40,427 nucleotides of DNA from an uncultured Eubacteriaceae bacterium (GTDB lineage: Bacteria; Bacillota; Clostridia; Lachnospirales; Lachnospiraceae): positions 1 to 40,427 of the forward strand of contig CAMEUH010000002.1 in assembly GCA_945938055.1 (NCBI GenBank). The letters run 5' to 3'. Position 1 is the stretch's first letter, and every line of letters starts with the position of its first letter. Made by a program: the position numbers and the translations under genes. The notes below the pieces were generated by a model that was not told where the DNA came from, ran no database searches, and worked only from the letters and a program-made list of their open reading frames with translations. Below are positions 1 to 8,096 of this stretch, in pieces.

Positions 1-842
1 ATCGCTATATCCGTTGACAATCCAGAAGTGGCTCCCATTTTCTTTGCTGTCTCTATTACCCAATCACAATAGGAACCATATGGATAACAGCAGCACCAAT
101 CCTTTGGATTAATTATATCCGTAAAAACATCCAGTGCTTTTGTAATATCATTCACAAACTCATTTTCCGACAAATGATTCATCCAGTAGTGTTCATAACC
201 ATGAATTGCAAAATCCATTCCATGACGTTTCATTGTCTTGATCTGATCCATATTCATATATAATTCATTCACAAACGCTTCCTCATTATCCGTAACAAAT
301 TCCTTAAATAATTCATCTGTAATAGTATTACGCAATTTCTCAGGAAGTTCCATCTGCAATACACGTTTAACAAATATGGTATCCTTATCATCAAACCGAT
401 TGGCAACTGCAAGCTTATTATAAAGCGTCTGATTATCTGCATATTCTTCCTCACTACGCCTATAATAATCCATTTTCTGCAGCAATCTCTCACGAAGTTC
501 CAGAATGTTTGTCCTGGCAAGAATATAATGAATCTTGTTTACATCTAATACTTTTTTCTCACGAATAATCTTACCCGGCATAGAAAATAATCCTGATATA
601 CCATTCTCCTCAAGAATTGGAAATACATTTGTATAATGATCTAGATAGCCATCATCAAATGTCAATAAAACGCTCTTTTCCGAAACATTATTTTCTACTA
701 CATCCTGTAAACGAACGAACTTAAAATCATTATTTTTTAGGAAATTAATCTGCTGCTTAAAATAGTCTATCTCTAATCCCTTTATTCTCGGATACCTGCT
801 ATACTTAATGTTTCTAACATAATGGTACATTATTATATACAT
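1..842 (-). CDS. Polysaccharide deacetylase family protein, C-terminus cut by window edge
   Basis: I translated this reading frame directly: 280 codons are open to the left window edge. It starts at an ATG preceded by GGAGAG, 18 bases after the legF stop codon. The NodB-type signature is visible: TFDDGY at residues 61-66 (catalytic and metal Asp), HGYEH at 214-218 (metal-binding HxxxH) and CYPYGS at 252-257 (the RxPxG-like third motif). This family hydrolyses N- or O-acetyl groups from glycans at a divalent metal. No signal peptide or membrane segment is seen at the N-terminus, so a cytoplasmic role on a sugar precursor or unfinished glycan is likely. Its position directly behind the nonulosonate genes suggests it trims an acetyl group from the flagellar sugar. 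The substrate is inferred, the family is not in doubt. Confidence 0.88.
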   Translation of the reverse strand, partial: MYIIMYHYVRNIKYSRYPRIKGLEIDYFKQQINFLKNNDFKFVRLQDVVENNVSEKSVLLTFDDGYLDHYTNVFPILEENGISGLFSMPGKIIREKKVLDVNKIHYILARTNILELRERLLQKMDYYRRSEEEYADNQTLYNKLAVANRFDDKDTIFVKRVLQMELPEKLRNTITDELFKEFVTDNEEAFVNELYMNMDQIKTMKRHGMDFAIHGYEHYWMNHLSENEFVNDITKALDVFTDIINPKDWCCCYPYGSYCDWVIETAKKMGATSGLSTDIA

Positions 843-860
843 TAATTTATCTCTCCTATA

Positions 861-1610
861 TCAAATAATATTTTGTCTTATTGCATTAAACTCCTTCTTA
901 TTTTCAAATAAATATCTAGCTATCACTTCCATCAATTCAAAATCATTTTCATGATCCAAATCCAAAACACCGGTATCATACATTTCAATAACCTCGCAAT
1001 AACCATCCAATACATTCTTGCCCGAAAACAAAAACTCTACTGAATATGCATATAACGAAGCATTCAAATCAAAAATCTCCGGTGCCTGTTGTCTGGCAAC
1101 ATAATCGGACTCAATAACCTTCTGATATCCCCGTTCACTCTTTTTTACCATATTAAAATAAGGGTTACGCCTAGATGGTACAACAGAAGTAACAACATCG
1201 CAGTTTGTAGACATCTTTTTGTCAATTAAGTTTTCTAAATCCTTCACCGTACGTAATGGTGATGTTATATCCAAATCAACAACCATATCATATTTATTCA
1301 TTTTCTGCTGACTCATTTTCTCAACACAGTCCCTTATAACTGCAATCTTTGATACAACATCGCCACTTAATTCTGGAGATCTTTTAATGATATGAACCTC
1401 TCTCATTTTATTCTGACGAAAAATGTCCATCAACTCTTCACTATCCGTATTTAATACAATATCCGCAAAAATTTCCTCATACTTATTTAAAAATAAATCT
1501 ATTGCTGATAAGGAATATAGTGGTAATGGTTTTCCTAAAAAGTCTTTTATATTCTTATTCTTAATTCCTTTAGAACCTGCTCTTCCACAAATAGTAAATA
1601 ATATTTTCAT
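861..1610 (-). CDS. legF: Acylneuraminate cytidylyltransferase, probable CMP-legionaminic acid synthetase
   Basis: The 249-aa protein has the N-terminal nucleotide-binding signature of CMP-sialate synthetases, CGRAGSKGIKNKNI at about residues 8-21 followed by GKPL. Later, VVDLDITSPLR matches the family's core. These enzymes join a nonulosonic acid to CMP from CTP, giving the donor for glycosyltransferases, and act in the cytoplasm. The gene follows legB, legC, ptmE, legH, legI and legG on the same strand, so it is assigned to legionaminic rather than neuraminic acid by context only. The usual ARGGSKG motif is changed to GRAGSKG. It lies 15 bases after the acetyltransferase gene at 1626..2306. 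The family is certain; the sugar specificity is inferred. Confidence 0.9.
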   Translation of the reverse strand: MKILFTICGRAGSKGIKNKNIKDFLGKPLPLYSLSAIDLFLNKYEEIFADIVLNTDSEELMDIFRQNKMREVHIIKRSPELSGDVVSKIAVIRDCVEKMSQQKMNKYDMVVDLDITSPLRTVKDLENLIDKKMSTNCDVVTSVVPSRRNPYFNMVKKSERGYQKVIESDYVARQQAPEIFDLNASLYAYSVEFLFSGKNVLDGYCEVIEMYDTGVLDLDHENDFELMEVIARYLFENKKEFNAIRQNII

Positions 1611-1625
1611 TCTGCATTTTCACCT

Positions 1626-2306
1626 TTATTCATATATCCATACTGGATTCATTTTTCTAATATCCTCTATGCTTCTCTTTTTAATAACTATGTTTGGAGA
1701 TTGCCCAAAAACAAGACAATTATCTGGTATGTTTTCATCCTTTATATATGTACCAGCCGAAACAATTACATTCTTACCAATTTTAGAATTACCTAATATC
1801 GTGCTATTCGCATACATTATAACGTTTTCTCCAATTTTAGGATAAAATATTTTATCTCCCTGTCGATTTCCCCCAACCGTTGTTCCCTGATAAACAAAAA
1901 ATCTATTACTATACTCTGCTCGTCCCAACACACTCGACATGGGATGTTCAGCAAAAAACACATCTGGTAAATCTATTGCATAAAACCATTCAACTGAATG
2001 TAAAATTTTATTTAAATAATAGACATATGAGGCTAGCTCTTCCATGTCATTTTCATACAAATCATGAGATAAATAATATAGAAAAACCGCTTGTTGGACT
2101 GTATGTTGCAGATAAAAACACACCTCACCTGTTTTATTATAATATTGTGTTTTCAATTTACTGCACGCATATTCCAATCTATTCATTGCAACCATAATTG
2201 AGCTTATGGGAATAGGTGGTATTGGCAGAATCTCCCCGGCAAAGCTATTATATAATTGCTTCTCAATATATCGTTTCAGTTCCTCTGCATTCAGTTTACA
2301 TAACAT
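1626..2306 (-). CDS. Serine-acetyltransferase-like (left-handed beta-helix) O-acetyltransferase
   Basis: The 226-aa protein has an alpha-helical N-terminal half (residues 1-115) and a C-terminal hexapeptide-repeat part. There, HPMSSVLGRAEYS and YQGTTVGGNRQG match the CysE-type active-site layout: a catalytic His-Pro followed by the TVGG turn. Further hexapeptides run through IGENVIMYANSTILGNSKIG. Such enzymes transfer acetyl from acetyl-CoA to a hydroxyl group. A full CysE has a longer N-terminal domain, and no cysteine pathway gene is nearby, so a role in cysteine synthesis is unlikely. Between a nonulosonate cytidylyltransferase and two sugar oxidoreductases, O-acetylation of the nonulosonic acid or a precursor is more likely. 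The start ATG has GGGAG ten bases upstream. The acceptor is unknown. Confidence 0.75.
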   Translation of the reverse strand: MLCKLNAEELKRYIEKQLYNSFAGEILPIPPIPISSIMVAMNRLEYACSKLKTQYYNKTGEVCFYLQHTVQQAVFLYYLSHDLYENDMEELASYVYYLNKILHSVEWFYAIDLPDVFFAEHPMSSVLGRAEYSNRFFVYQGTTVGGNRQGDKIFYPKIGENVIMYANSTILGNSKIGKNVIVSAGTYIKDENIPDNCLVFGQSPNIVIKKRSIEDIRKMNPVWIYE

Positions 2307-2332
2307 TTCAATTAATCTCCCACTAATACAGA

Positions 2333-3268
2333 CTAATTTCCCATAGATAATTTTAATGTTTCGACAGCTTTGTCCATATCATTAAAATTATCTGCTTTAC
2401 CATCAATAATATCTATGAAGTAAATTAATTCTTTCTTTTGGAAATCATCTCTCTCCTCTTCGAAAGTTATTCTTTTTCCACTCTTCAAATAAGATACCTG
2501 ATTCTGTATTAAATCACATAAAATTGTATCATTTTCTGTAAATAACAATAATTGCCGCATTGGAACCCTACCAAAATAATCCAAATGCAGTTCAACAAAC
2601 ATATTATTATATTGTGCCAGATAGATTGCTATATCTTCACTACTTATCTCCAGATGGGATATTTTCCCCATCAAACATATATTTTTCTGTGGTTTGCCAA
2701 ATAAGTAATTCAAATAATCCCATTCGTGAATTAGATCAATTGCAACTCCACCCCCCATTTCTTTCTTCGCACTATATACCTCTCTATAATCAATCTGAGG
2801 TCTCCAATCCGGTAAATAGCTGGAAGATATTGCTCTGGCGCAATATACATGAGACAAATCTATATTGTTCTTAATATATTGTATAACCGCTTTATATCTC
2901 AATGGGCATGCAACATATATTGTTTTGTTGATTTTATTCTTAATCCTTTCAAATTCCTCTACCTGTTCATATGAAACAATTGGTTTTTCAACAAAAAAGG
3001 ATTTCGTATTATTATAAAATTTTTGAATTGAATCTAAATGATATTGAGTTGGGTTCGTAATAAAAATTACATCATAATCTTTAGGCATTAAATCATAATT
3101 TTTATATTCACAATTAATATATGGTATTATACTATTATCAAGTTCCTTTCCCATACCACTTCTGAAAAGATCAATTTTAATATCAATCCCCCTGTTTTTA
3201 CATACATCCACTAGGTTCTTTATGTGTCTATGAGCAATGGACCCAACTCCAACAAAACAAACTTTCAT
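2333..3268 (-). CDS. Gfo/Idh/MocA family oxidoreductase (intact motifs)
   Basis: This 311-aa NAD(P)-dependent sugar oxidoreductase has a Rossmann dinucleotide motif VGVGSIAHRH at residues 6-15. The family's EKP motif (FVEKP, near residue 92) bears the catalytic lysine, and the C-terminal domain has a GGGVAIDLIHEWDYL segment typical of substrate binding in this family. Members oxidise, reduce or epimerise sugars or sugar nucleotides. The gene lies three bases downstream of a second, related oxidoreductase gene (3272..4249), and both proteins carry YLPDW at a similar place in the C-terminal domain. The pair is therefore probably functional as a unit, perhaps as a two-subunit enzyme. The substrate cannot be read from the sequence; a nonulosonate or an amino-sugar precursor is the contextual guess. 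Confidence 0.85.
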   Translation of the reverse strand: MKVCFVGVGSIAHRHIKNLVDVCKNRGIDIKIDLFRSGMGKELDNSIIPYINCEYKNYDLMPKDYDVIFITNPTQYHLDSIQKFYNNTKSFFVEKPIVSYEQVEEFERIKNKINKTIYVACPLRYKAVIQYIKNNIDLSHVYCARAISSSYLPDWRPQIDYREVYSAKKEMGGGVAIDLIHEWDYLNYLFGKPQKNICLMGKISHLEISSEDIAIYLAQYNNMFVELHLDYFGRVPMRQLLLFTENDTILCDLIQNQVSYLKSGKRITFEEERDDFQKKELIYFIDIIDGKADNFNDMDKAVETLKLSMGN

Positions 3269-3271
3269 CTT

Positions 3272-4249
3272 CTATTCCTCAATCCTATCAATCAACTCCA
3301 AAGTAGATAAATCCTTTTCAAAGTCATATATATCATTTTTTAACTGTCTACGATTTACCATCTCAAAAAACGTCCTAATTTCATTTCGATATGCATTTTC
3401 AATAATTGATGAGCTATATCCTTCCTGATGCTCAACATTTTCATACAAATTTATATTTTCTTCCTGCTTATTCTCTAAATTATAATACATCAACCCCTTT
3501 GGAGTCCCATTCCATGATAAATATAGTTCCTCTCCGTAAACCTCTAAGTTCCTTACTGCCTTTCTTGAAACAACATCAACCGCAAAAATACCCTTATGTC
3601 CACCTTCATGTTCTATTGTTATCAAAAGATTATCCGGATAGTCTATTTGAAGTTCGGAATTCTTACTCTTAACAACACTGACTTTCTCTATATTTCCAAA
3701 TACTGTAATAATCCAGGGCAATTCAATCGCCAAAATCTCCCGGCAACCATTTGTACGCCTGTCTTTTACAAAAAAATTCTTAAAACTTTCCCACGGATGC
3801 CAGTCAGGCAAATATTGCCCTGTGTGATAAATATAATTAAGCTTTTTATTCTGTGCCTTTACCTTTTCATTAATATACTTAATTTCATCGCGATATAGAA
3901 AAGTTGATGACAAAAACAATACTCTATGCTTATTTTCTGCCAATCGGATATTTTCCTCATATCTGTCTGATACCAGATTAATCTCTGTAAACACATCTTT
4001 TTCAGCATTTAAACACTGATTAATAATATTTCCATGTGATAAAGGTGAGGTACATACAAACACTACCGTTACAAATGAAATCACTTCATCCAGATTTCCG
4101 ACAGTATTGATGCCAAACAATTTTTTCGTTTCTTTCTGCCTGTCTTCCTGTGCATCAACTCCTATGATATCTATATCAGAATACTCATCTCTAATCAACC
4201 GTATTCTACGTTTCCCCATAGAACCAAGTCCAACTACTGCTACTTTCAC
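3272..4249 (-). CDS. Gfo/Idh/MocA-like oxidoreductase with degenerate catalytic motifs
   Basis: This 325-aa protein has a clear Rossmann motif (VVGLGSMGKRR, residues 4-14) and the two-domain layout of Gfo/Idh/MocA enzymes. Where the family has the catalytic EKP, this protein reads EIN (within FTEINLVSD). Where the partner at 2333..3268 has DLIHEWDYL, it reads AIELPWIITVF, without the conserved His and Asp. It may bind NAD(P) without ordinary dehydrogenase chemistry, or act as the non-catalytic partner of the neighbouring oxidoreductase. It lies 27 bases after legG. The fold assignment is firm; loss of standard catalysis is inferred from motif changes. Confidence 0.8.
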   Translation of the reverse strand: MKVAVVGLGSMGKRRIRLIRDEYSDIDIIGVDAQEDRQKETKKLFGINTVGNLDEVISFVTVVFVCTSPLSHGNIINQCLNAEKDVFTEINLVSDRYEENIRLAENKHRVLFLSSTFLYRDEIKYINEKVKAQNKKLNYIYHTGQYLPDWHPWESFKNFFVKDRRTNGCREILAIELPWIITVFGNIEKVSVVKSKNSELQIDYPDNLLITIEHEGGHKGIFAVDVVSRKAVRNLEVYGEELYLSWNGTPKGLMYYNLENKQEENINLYENVEHQEGYSSSIIENAYRNEIRTFFEMVNRRQLKNDIYDFEKDLSTLELIDRIEE

Positions 4250-4276
4250 ACCATTACCTCCTAAGCTCAGTTCTAC

Positions 4277-5437
4277 TTATATCAGATCATAAAATTTTTT
4301 CTCTAAATCCATCTTCTGATTTTTTACAAGTTTCTCCAATATACTAACAATTTGCTTTGATGTCTCGCCATTCCCATATGGATTCTTTACATTCTTAGCT
4401 ACTTCTCTAAAATCTGGCGACATAGCTTTTTCAATCGCTGCAACAATTTCTTCTTCTTTGCTGTCACAATTTATAACTGAATCAGCTTGAATCCTACCCT
4501 TTTGCCGATTACCTATATTAATGGTTGGTATTCCAAAAGAAGGTGCTTCAATAATACCGCTTGATGAATTACCTAACACAAACGCTGCATTATTTAATGC
4601 ACTTAGATACTTTTTCATTCCCAAGGAATATGTAAAATACACATTATCATGTTTGTTTGCATATTCCTGTAAGATCCTGTTTATGGTTTCTCCACCGCAG
4701 TCTGCATTAGCACCCGTAATAATGAATCGATAATCCTTAAAATGACTCATCGCTTTAAGAAGACTTTTACATTGTTCCTCACAATCTCCTTCCAGAGTTA
4801 CTGGATGAAATGTAACAACGCCATATGATTTAGCTAAATCAAAATTTAGCATATCCTCTAATTCTTCACGGCTAAACTTCGATTCATGCAATATATTTTC
4901 AACGCCTATGGCACCCACATTAAAAACCCTGTCTGGTGATTCTCCCAACTGTATAACTCGTCTTCGATATTCTTCCGTACTTGTAAAGTGATATAAGCTC
5001 ATTTTTGTGATGGAATGCCTAATTGCCTCATCAATAGCACCTTCTGTTACTTCTCCACCATGCAAATGGATTATTGGAATTCTCGCATTCATTGCCGCAC
5101 AGCATACTGCCAAAGTCTCATATCGATCCCCCAGTACCATCAGGTAATCCAAATGATGTTCTTCAAAATAATCACCAAACCCCATCAATGCCAGTCCCAT
5201 ACTTTTTGAAATACTTGCACTACCGCTTCCCTGTAAAAGAATATCGACTTTTTTATCTATAGAAAACCCATCTTTTTCAATTTCCTGCACAGTATATCCA
5301 AAATTACCTGATAAATGCGCTCCTGTTACCAATACACTCACATCAAAAATGTCTGATTCTGATAAGCGTTTAATAATTGTTCTTAATAATCCGTACTCTG
5401 ATCTTGTAGCCGTTAATACTGCAATTTTCTTTTTCAT
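4277..5437 (-). CDS. legG: NeuC-type hydrolysing sugar-nucleotide 2-epimerase, probable LegG
   Basis: The 386-aa protein matches hydrolysing UDP-GlcNAc 2-epimerases of the NeuC/LegG type. It has the N-terminal TATRSEYG (residues 9-16), the central HGGEVTEGAIDEAIRHSITK segment and the nucleotide-binding GNSSSGIIEAPSFG loop. In legionaminic acid synthesis LegG removes the nucleotide from the GDP- or UDP-linked 2,4-diacetamido-2,4,6-trideoxy sugar while inverting C2, giving the free mannose-configured sugar used by LegI. Its start overlaps the legI stop by four bases (ATGA), so the two are translationally coupled. NeuC of ordinary sialic acid synthesis is a close relative; the neighbouring dehydratase, aminotransferase and acetyltransferase favour LegG. 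Confidence 0.92.
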   Translation of the reverse strand: MKKKIAVLTATRSEYGLLRTIIKRLSESDIFDVSVLVTGAHLSGNFGYTVQEIEKDGFSIDKKVDILLQGSGSASISKSMGLALMGFGDYFEEHHLDYLMVLGDRYETLAVCCAAMNARIPIIHLHGGEVTEGAIDEAIRHSITKMSLYHFTSTEEYRRRVIQLGESPDRVFNVGAIGVENILHESKFSREELEDMLNFDLAKSYGVVTFHPVTLEGDCEEQCKSLLKAMSHFKDYRFIITGANADCGGETINRILQEYANKHDNVYFTYSLGMKKYLSALNNAAFVLGNSSSGIIEAPSFGIPTINIGNRQKGRIQADSVINCDSKEEEIVAAIEKAMSPDFREVAKNVKNPYGNGETSKQIVSILEKLVKNQKMDLEKKFYDLI

Positions 5438-6432
5438 AATTCTATCATCTCATCCTCTGCAAAATCACGTATTGCTTCCATTCCCACTACTTCAAACCAA
5501 CGCATAGGTGAGATACCATTTCCCGGTCTCTTGGTTGTAATATTTTCCTCCGTCAGCACTTCACCCTTTTTAATTGTTCTCTTTGCGACAATACTTTTTC
5601 TTGCTATACCGATATTTTTCTTCTCAGATTCTGTTGGTTTTTTTTCACCAGTACCAAGTGCACACTCGATATTTCTAATGGAATCAACCATTTTCTTTAA
5701 CTCATCCATTTCCAGGCTTGCTTTATGATCAGGTCCTTCCATATTACGATCCAATGTAAAATGCTTCTCAATGACAGTCGCTCCCATTGCCACTGCCGCA
5801 ATTGGGACTTCTATTCCTTTTGTATGGTCGGAGTATCCCACCTCTACCCGAAAATGCTCTTTTAATGCAAGCATTGCATTCAAGTTTACATCGCCATATG
5901 GTGTTGGATACTCTGTGGTGCAATGTAATAATTTGATATCTTTTGTTCCATTATCTTTCAGAACCTTAATTGCCTCTTCAATTTCTTCCATAGTACACAT
6001 ACCAGTTGACATAATAACCGGTTTATTCGTTTTTGCAATTTTGATTAAATACGGTAAATTTGTAATCTCCCCAGAAGGAACTTTCCATAAATTACAACCT
6101 ATTTCATTTAAAAAATCTATACTTTCCAAGTCAAATGGGGTAGAAATAAACTCAATCCCTATGCTATCACAGTATTCCTTTAGTTGAATAAAATTCTCAT
6201 TCGACAGTGTTAACCTGCGCAACATTTGCAACTGTGTTTCTGTTCCACCTGTTGCATCTTTTTGATACTGTGCCTTCTCTGCATTCTTCGAAACTAATTT
6301 TTCTGGAATAAAGGTCTGAAACTTTATGTAATCGACTCCAGCCGCTTTTGCAACATCGACCATTTTCTTTGCTAGTTCAAAATCACCATTATGATTGACT
6401 CCGGCTTCCGCAATTATACACACATGATTCAT
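5434..6432 (-). CDS. legI: N-acetylneuraminate synthase family protein, probable legionaminic acid synthase
   Basis: LegI/NeuB enzymes condense phosphoenolpyruvate with a mannose-type sugar to give a nine-carbon nonulosonic acid. This 332-aa protein begins MNHVCIIAEAGVNHNGDF, the family's hallmark N-terminus, followed by a TIM-barrel with KFQTF, IMSTGM and HCTTEYP segments and the metal-site region YSDHT. The last 60 residues form an SAF (antifreeze-like) domain (KRTIKKGEVLTEENITTKRP). I chose this ATG because GGAGG lies just upstream and the family N-terminus begins here; an in-frame extension to 6537 would run into legH. It sits 13 bases after legH and overlaps legG by four bases. Confidence 0.94.
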   Translation of the reverse strand: MNHVCIIAEAGVNHNGDFELAKKMVDVAKAAGVDYIKFQTFIPEKLVSKNAEKAQYQKDATGGTETQLQMLRRLTLSNENFIQLKEYCDSIGIEFISTPFDLESIDFLNEIGCNLWKVPSGEITNLPYLIKIAKTNKPVIMSTGMCTMEEIEEAIKVLKDNGTKDIKLLHCTTEYPTPYGDVNLNAMLALKEHFRVEVGYSDHTKGIEVPIAAVAMGATVIEKHFTLDRNMEGPDHKASLEMDELKKMVDSIRNIECALGTGEKKPTESEKKNIGIARKSIVAKRTIKKGEVLTEENITTKRPGNGISPMRWFEVVGMEAIRDFAEDEMIEL

Positions 6433-6445
6433 ACTCTTCCTCCAA

Positions 6446-7015
6446 TTATCGTATTGTTTCTCCTGCTGGTACAATTTGTCCTTCTTTAATGACTCTTCCT
6501 TGTATAACTGTAGCATTTGCACCAATAAACGCACCATTTCCTACCGTAACATTACCGCACAAAACCGCACCCACAGCTATGTGTACAAAATCTGCCACAA
6601 TGCATTCATGTTCTACCAAAGCCATTGTATTAATGATTGCCATTTTTCCTATGGATGCCTCTGCATTAATAACAGCCCCTTTACCTATAAATGTTCCTTC
6701 GCCTATCCTGGCGGAATCAGATATAATAGACGTTGGATCTTTGATAATTGGCAGATTAAAACCTATTTTTTTTACTTGTTTATACAACATCTCTCGTATG
6801 TTACCTTTTCCCATATATCCAATGGTAATTGCCACATTTTTAACTCCATTATCATAGAAATGCCTTAATTCTGCATCTGTACCAAGGTATTGATACTTAG
6901 ATAAATGTTCCTCCACATCTGTGTATCCAACAATTCTATATTGGCCCTGTCTCTCTATGCAATCTGCTACGCTTTTTGCATGCCCGCCATAACCTATTAA
7001 AATAATTTCTTCCAT
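6446..7015 (-). CDS. legH: PglD/LegH-type sugar N-acetyltransferase
   Basis: The 189-aa protein has the PglD architecture. A small N-terminal Rossmann-like domain begins EEIILIGYGGHAKSVADCI, and a left-handed beta-helix built of hexapeptides follows from residue 95 (for example ISDSARIGEGTFIGKGAVIN). The histidine in LVEHECIV is the likely general base, as in PglD. Such enzymes acetylate the 4-amino group of UDP- or GDP-linked 4-amino-4,6-dideoxy sugars with acetyl-CoA. It follows ptmE by four bases and precedes legI, the order expected if it acts on the LegC product. An alternative is a bacillosamine-type acetyltransferase, but downstream legI, legG and legF make legionaminic acid the better reading. 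Confidence 0.9.
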   Translation of the reverse strand: MEEIILIGYGGHAKSVADCIERQGQYRIVGYTDVEEHLSKYQYLGTDAELRHFYDNGVKNVAITIGYMGKGNIREMLYKQVKKIGFNLPIIKDPTSIISDSARIGEGTFIGKGAVINAEASIGKMAIINTMALVEHECIVADFVHIAVGAVLCGNVTVGNGAFIGANATVIQGRVIKEGQIVPAGETIR

Positions 7016-7019
7016 AATT

Positions 7020-8096
7020 CTAATCCAATACTATATTAAGCTTTTCTTCCATTCGTTTCATTTCGCTAAACTCACCCATATCCAAAAAAGAATCTTCACT
7101 TATTGGATAAATTCCTACTTTTCCTCCATTACCCATAACTGCATATATTAAATCCGTCATATGAAACATTACCCCATCTGGAATAAGTGATATTACTTCT
7201 GGCTTAATTATATACATTCCTGTATTTATTAGATAGGATAAGTGGGGTTTTTCTTCCATACTTACTATTTCACCATTTTCTTTTGTATTAAGCACACCAT
7301 ATGGAACAATTAGATTTTTCAATGCCGATACCACAGTAATATCATTATTGTTTTTCTTATGGTGTTCATATATATCTCCATAATCAGCCAAAACTAAAGA
7401 ATCACAATTTGCCACAAATATTGAATCAGTAAATTTATCTTCTATAATCTTAATGCTGCCACAAGTCCCAAGAGGTATATTCTCTTCTACATATTTTAAA
7501 GTATAATTCGGATTAGCATCTGCAAAATATGATTTAATCATGCTTTTTTTATAATTAACAGTTACATAAAAAGAATTGATTTCATATTCCGTAAAACAAT
7601 TAATAATCCTCTCTATAATTGGAGTTTCACCTATGGGAATTAATGGTTTCGGCAATATCTTGGTGTACGGATACAACCTTGTTCCTCTTCCCCCAGCCAT
7701 TATAATAACCGGAACTCCTGACAAATTTCTCTTATTTTTCTTTTTATTTAAACTAATATAATCTGATAAAAAAACAATATCCTGGATTTTTCGATTGTCG
7801 TCAACAATCGGTAAGGCTGTTATTGATTTTTCACACATAACTGTATCAGCAGACATTCTTGATCCAGCTGGCAAGAAATGTGGATTGCCTTTCATTGCCT
7901 TATCTACAGTCGAATTCAAATCGCCAGAACTTAAAATCCAACGTCTAATATCACCATCTGTTACACACCCTACTAAAGACTGTTCATTATCCGTTATAAA
8001 TAGTATACCCCTTGCATTTACATCAATCATTTTCATGGCATCAACAATGGTCATAGATGTATTACCAATAAATTTATAAATATGTTCTTTATCCAT
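7020..8096 (-). CDS. ptmE: CBS-domain sugar-1-phosphate nucleotidyltransferase, probable GlcN-1-P guanylyltransferase
   Basis: Two CBS motifs occupy residues 1-118 (for example GCVTDGDIRRWIL). They are followed by a nucleotidyltransferase domain that begins VIIMAGGRGTRLYPYTK (131-147) and continues with LPKPLIPIGETPI. This CBS-plus-nucleotidyltransferase layout is that of Campylobacter jejuni PtmE (Cj1329), which makes GDP-glucosamine to start the GDP-linked legionaminic acid route. The CBS pair is a likely nucleotide-sensing regulatory domain. The gene overlaps the end of legC by eight bases. The use of GTP is inferred from the homologous pathway; other NDP-sugar pyrophosphorylases share the motif, but the fusion with CBS and the neighbours strongly favour PtmE. 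Confidence 0.9.
   Translation of the reverse strand: MDKEHIYKFIGNTSMTIVDAMKMIDVNARGILFITDNEQSLVGCVTDGDIRRWILSSGDLNSTVDKAMKGNPHFLPAGSRMSADTVMCEKSITALPIVDDNRKIQDIVFLSDYISLNKKKNKRNLSGVPVIIMAGGRGTRLYPYTKILPKPLIPIGETPIIERIINCFTEYEINSFYVTVNYKKSMIKSYFADANPNYTLKYVEENIPLGTCGSIKIIEDKFTDSIFVANCDSLVLADYGDIYEHHKKNNNDITVVSALKNLIVPYGVLNTKENGEIVSMEEKPHLSYLINTGMYIIKPEVISLIPDGVMFHMTDLIYAVMGNGGKVGIYPISEDSFLDMGEFSEMKRMEEKLNIVLD

Noticed and set aside
1423-2874. Open frames of 100-140 codons on the plus strand across the acetyltransferase and Gfo/Idh genes
   Set aside because: They lie opposite well-supported minus-strand genes, have no ribosome binding site and no family-like sequence; they come from the A+T-rich composition.
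6433-6537. N-terminal extension of LegI by 35 residues
   Set aside because: It would overlap the end of legH by 92 bases and has no family match; the ATG at 6432 has GGAGG and starts the conserved sequence.
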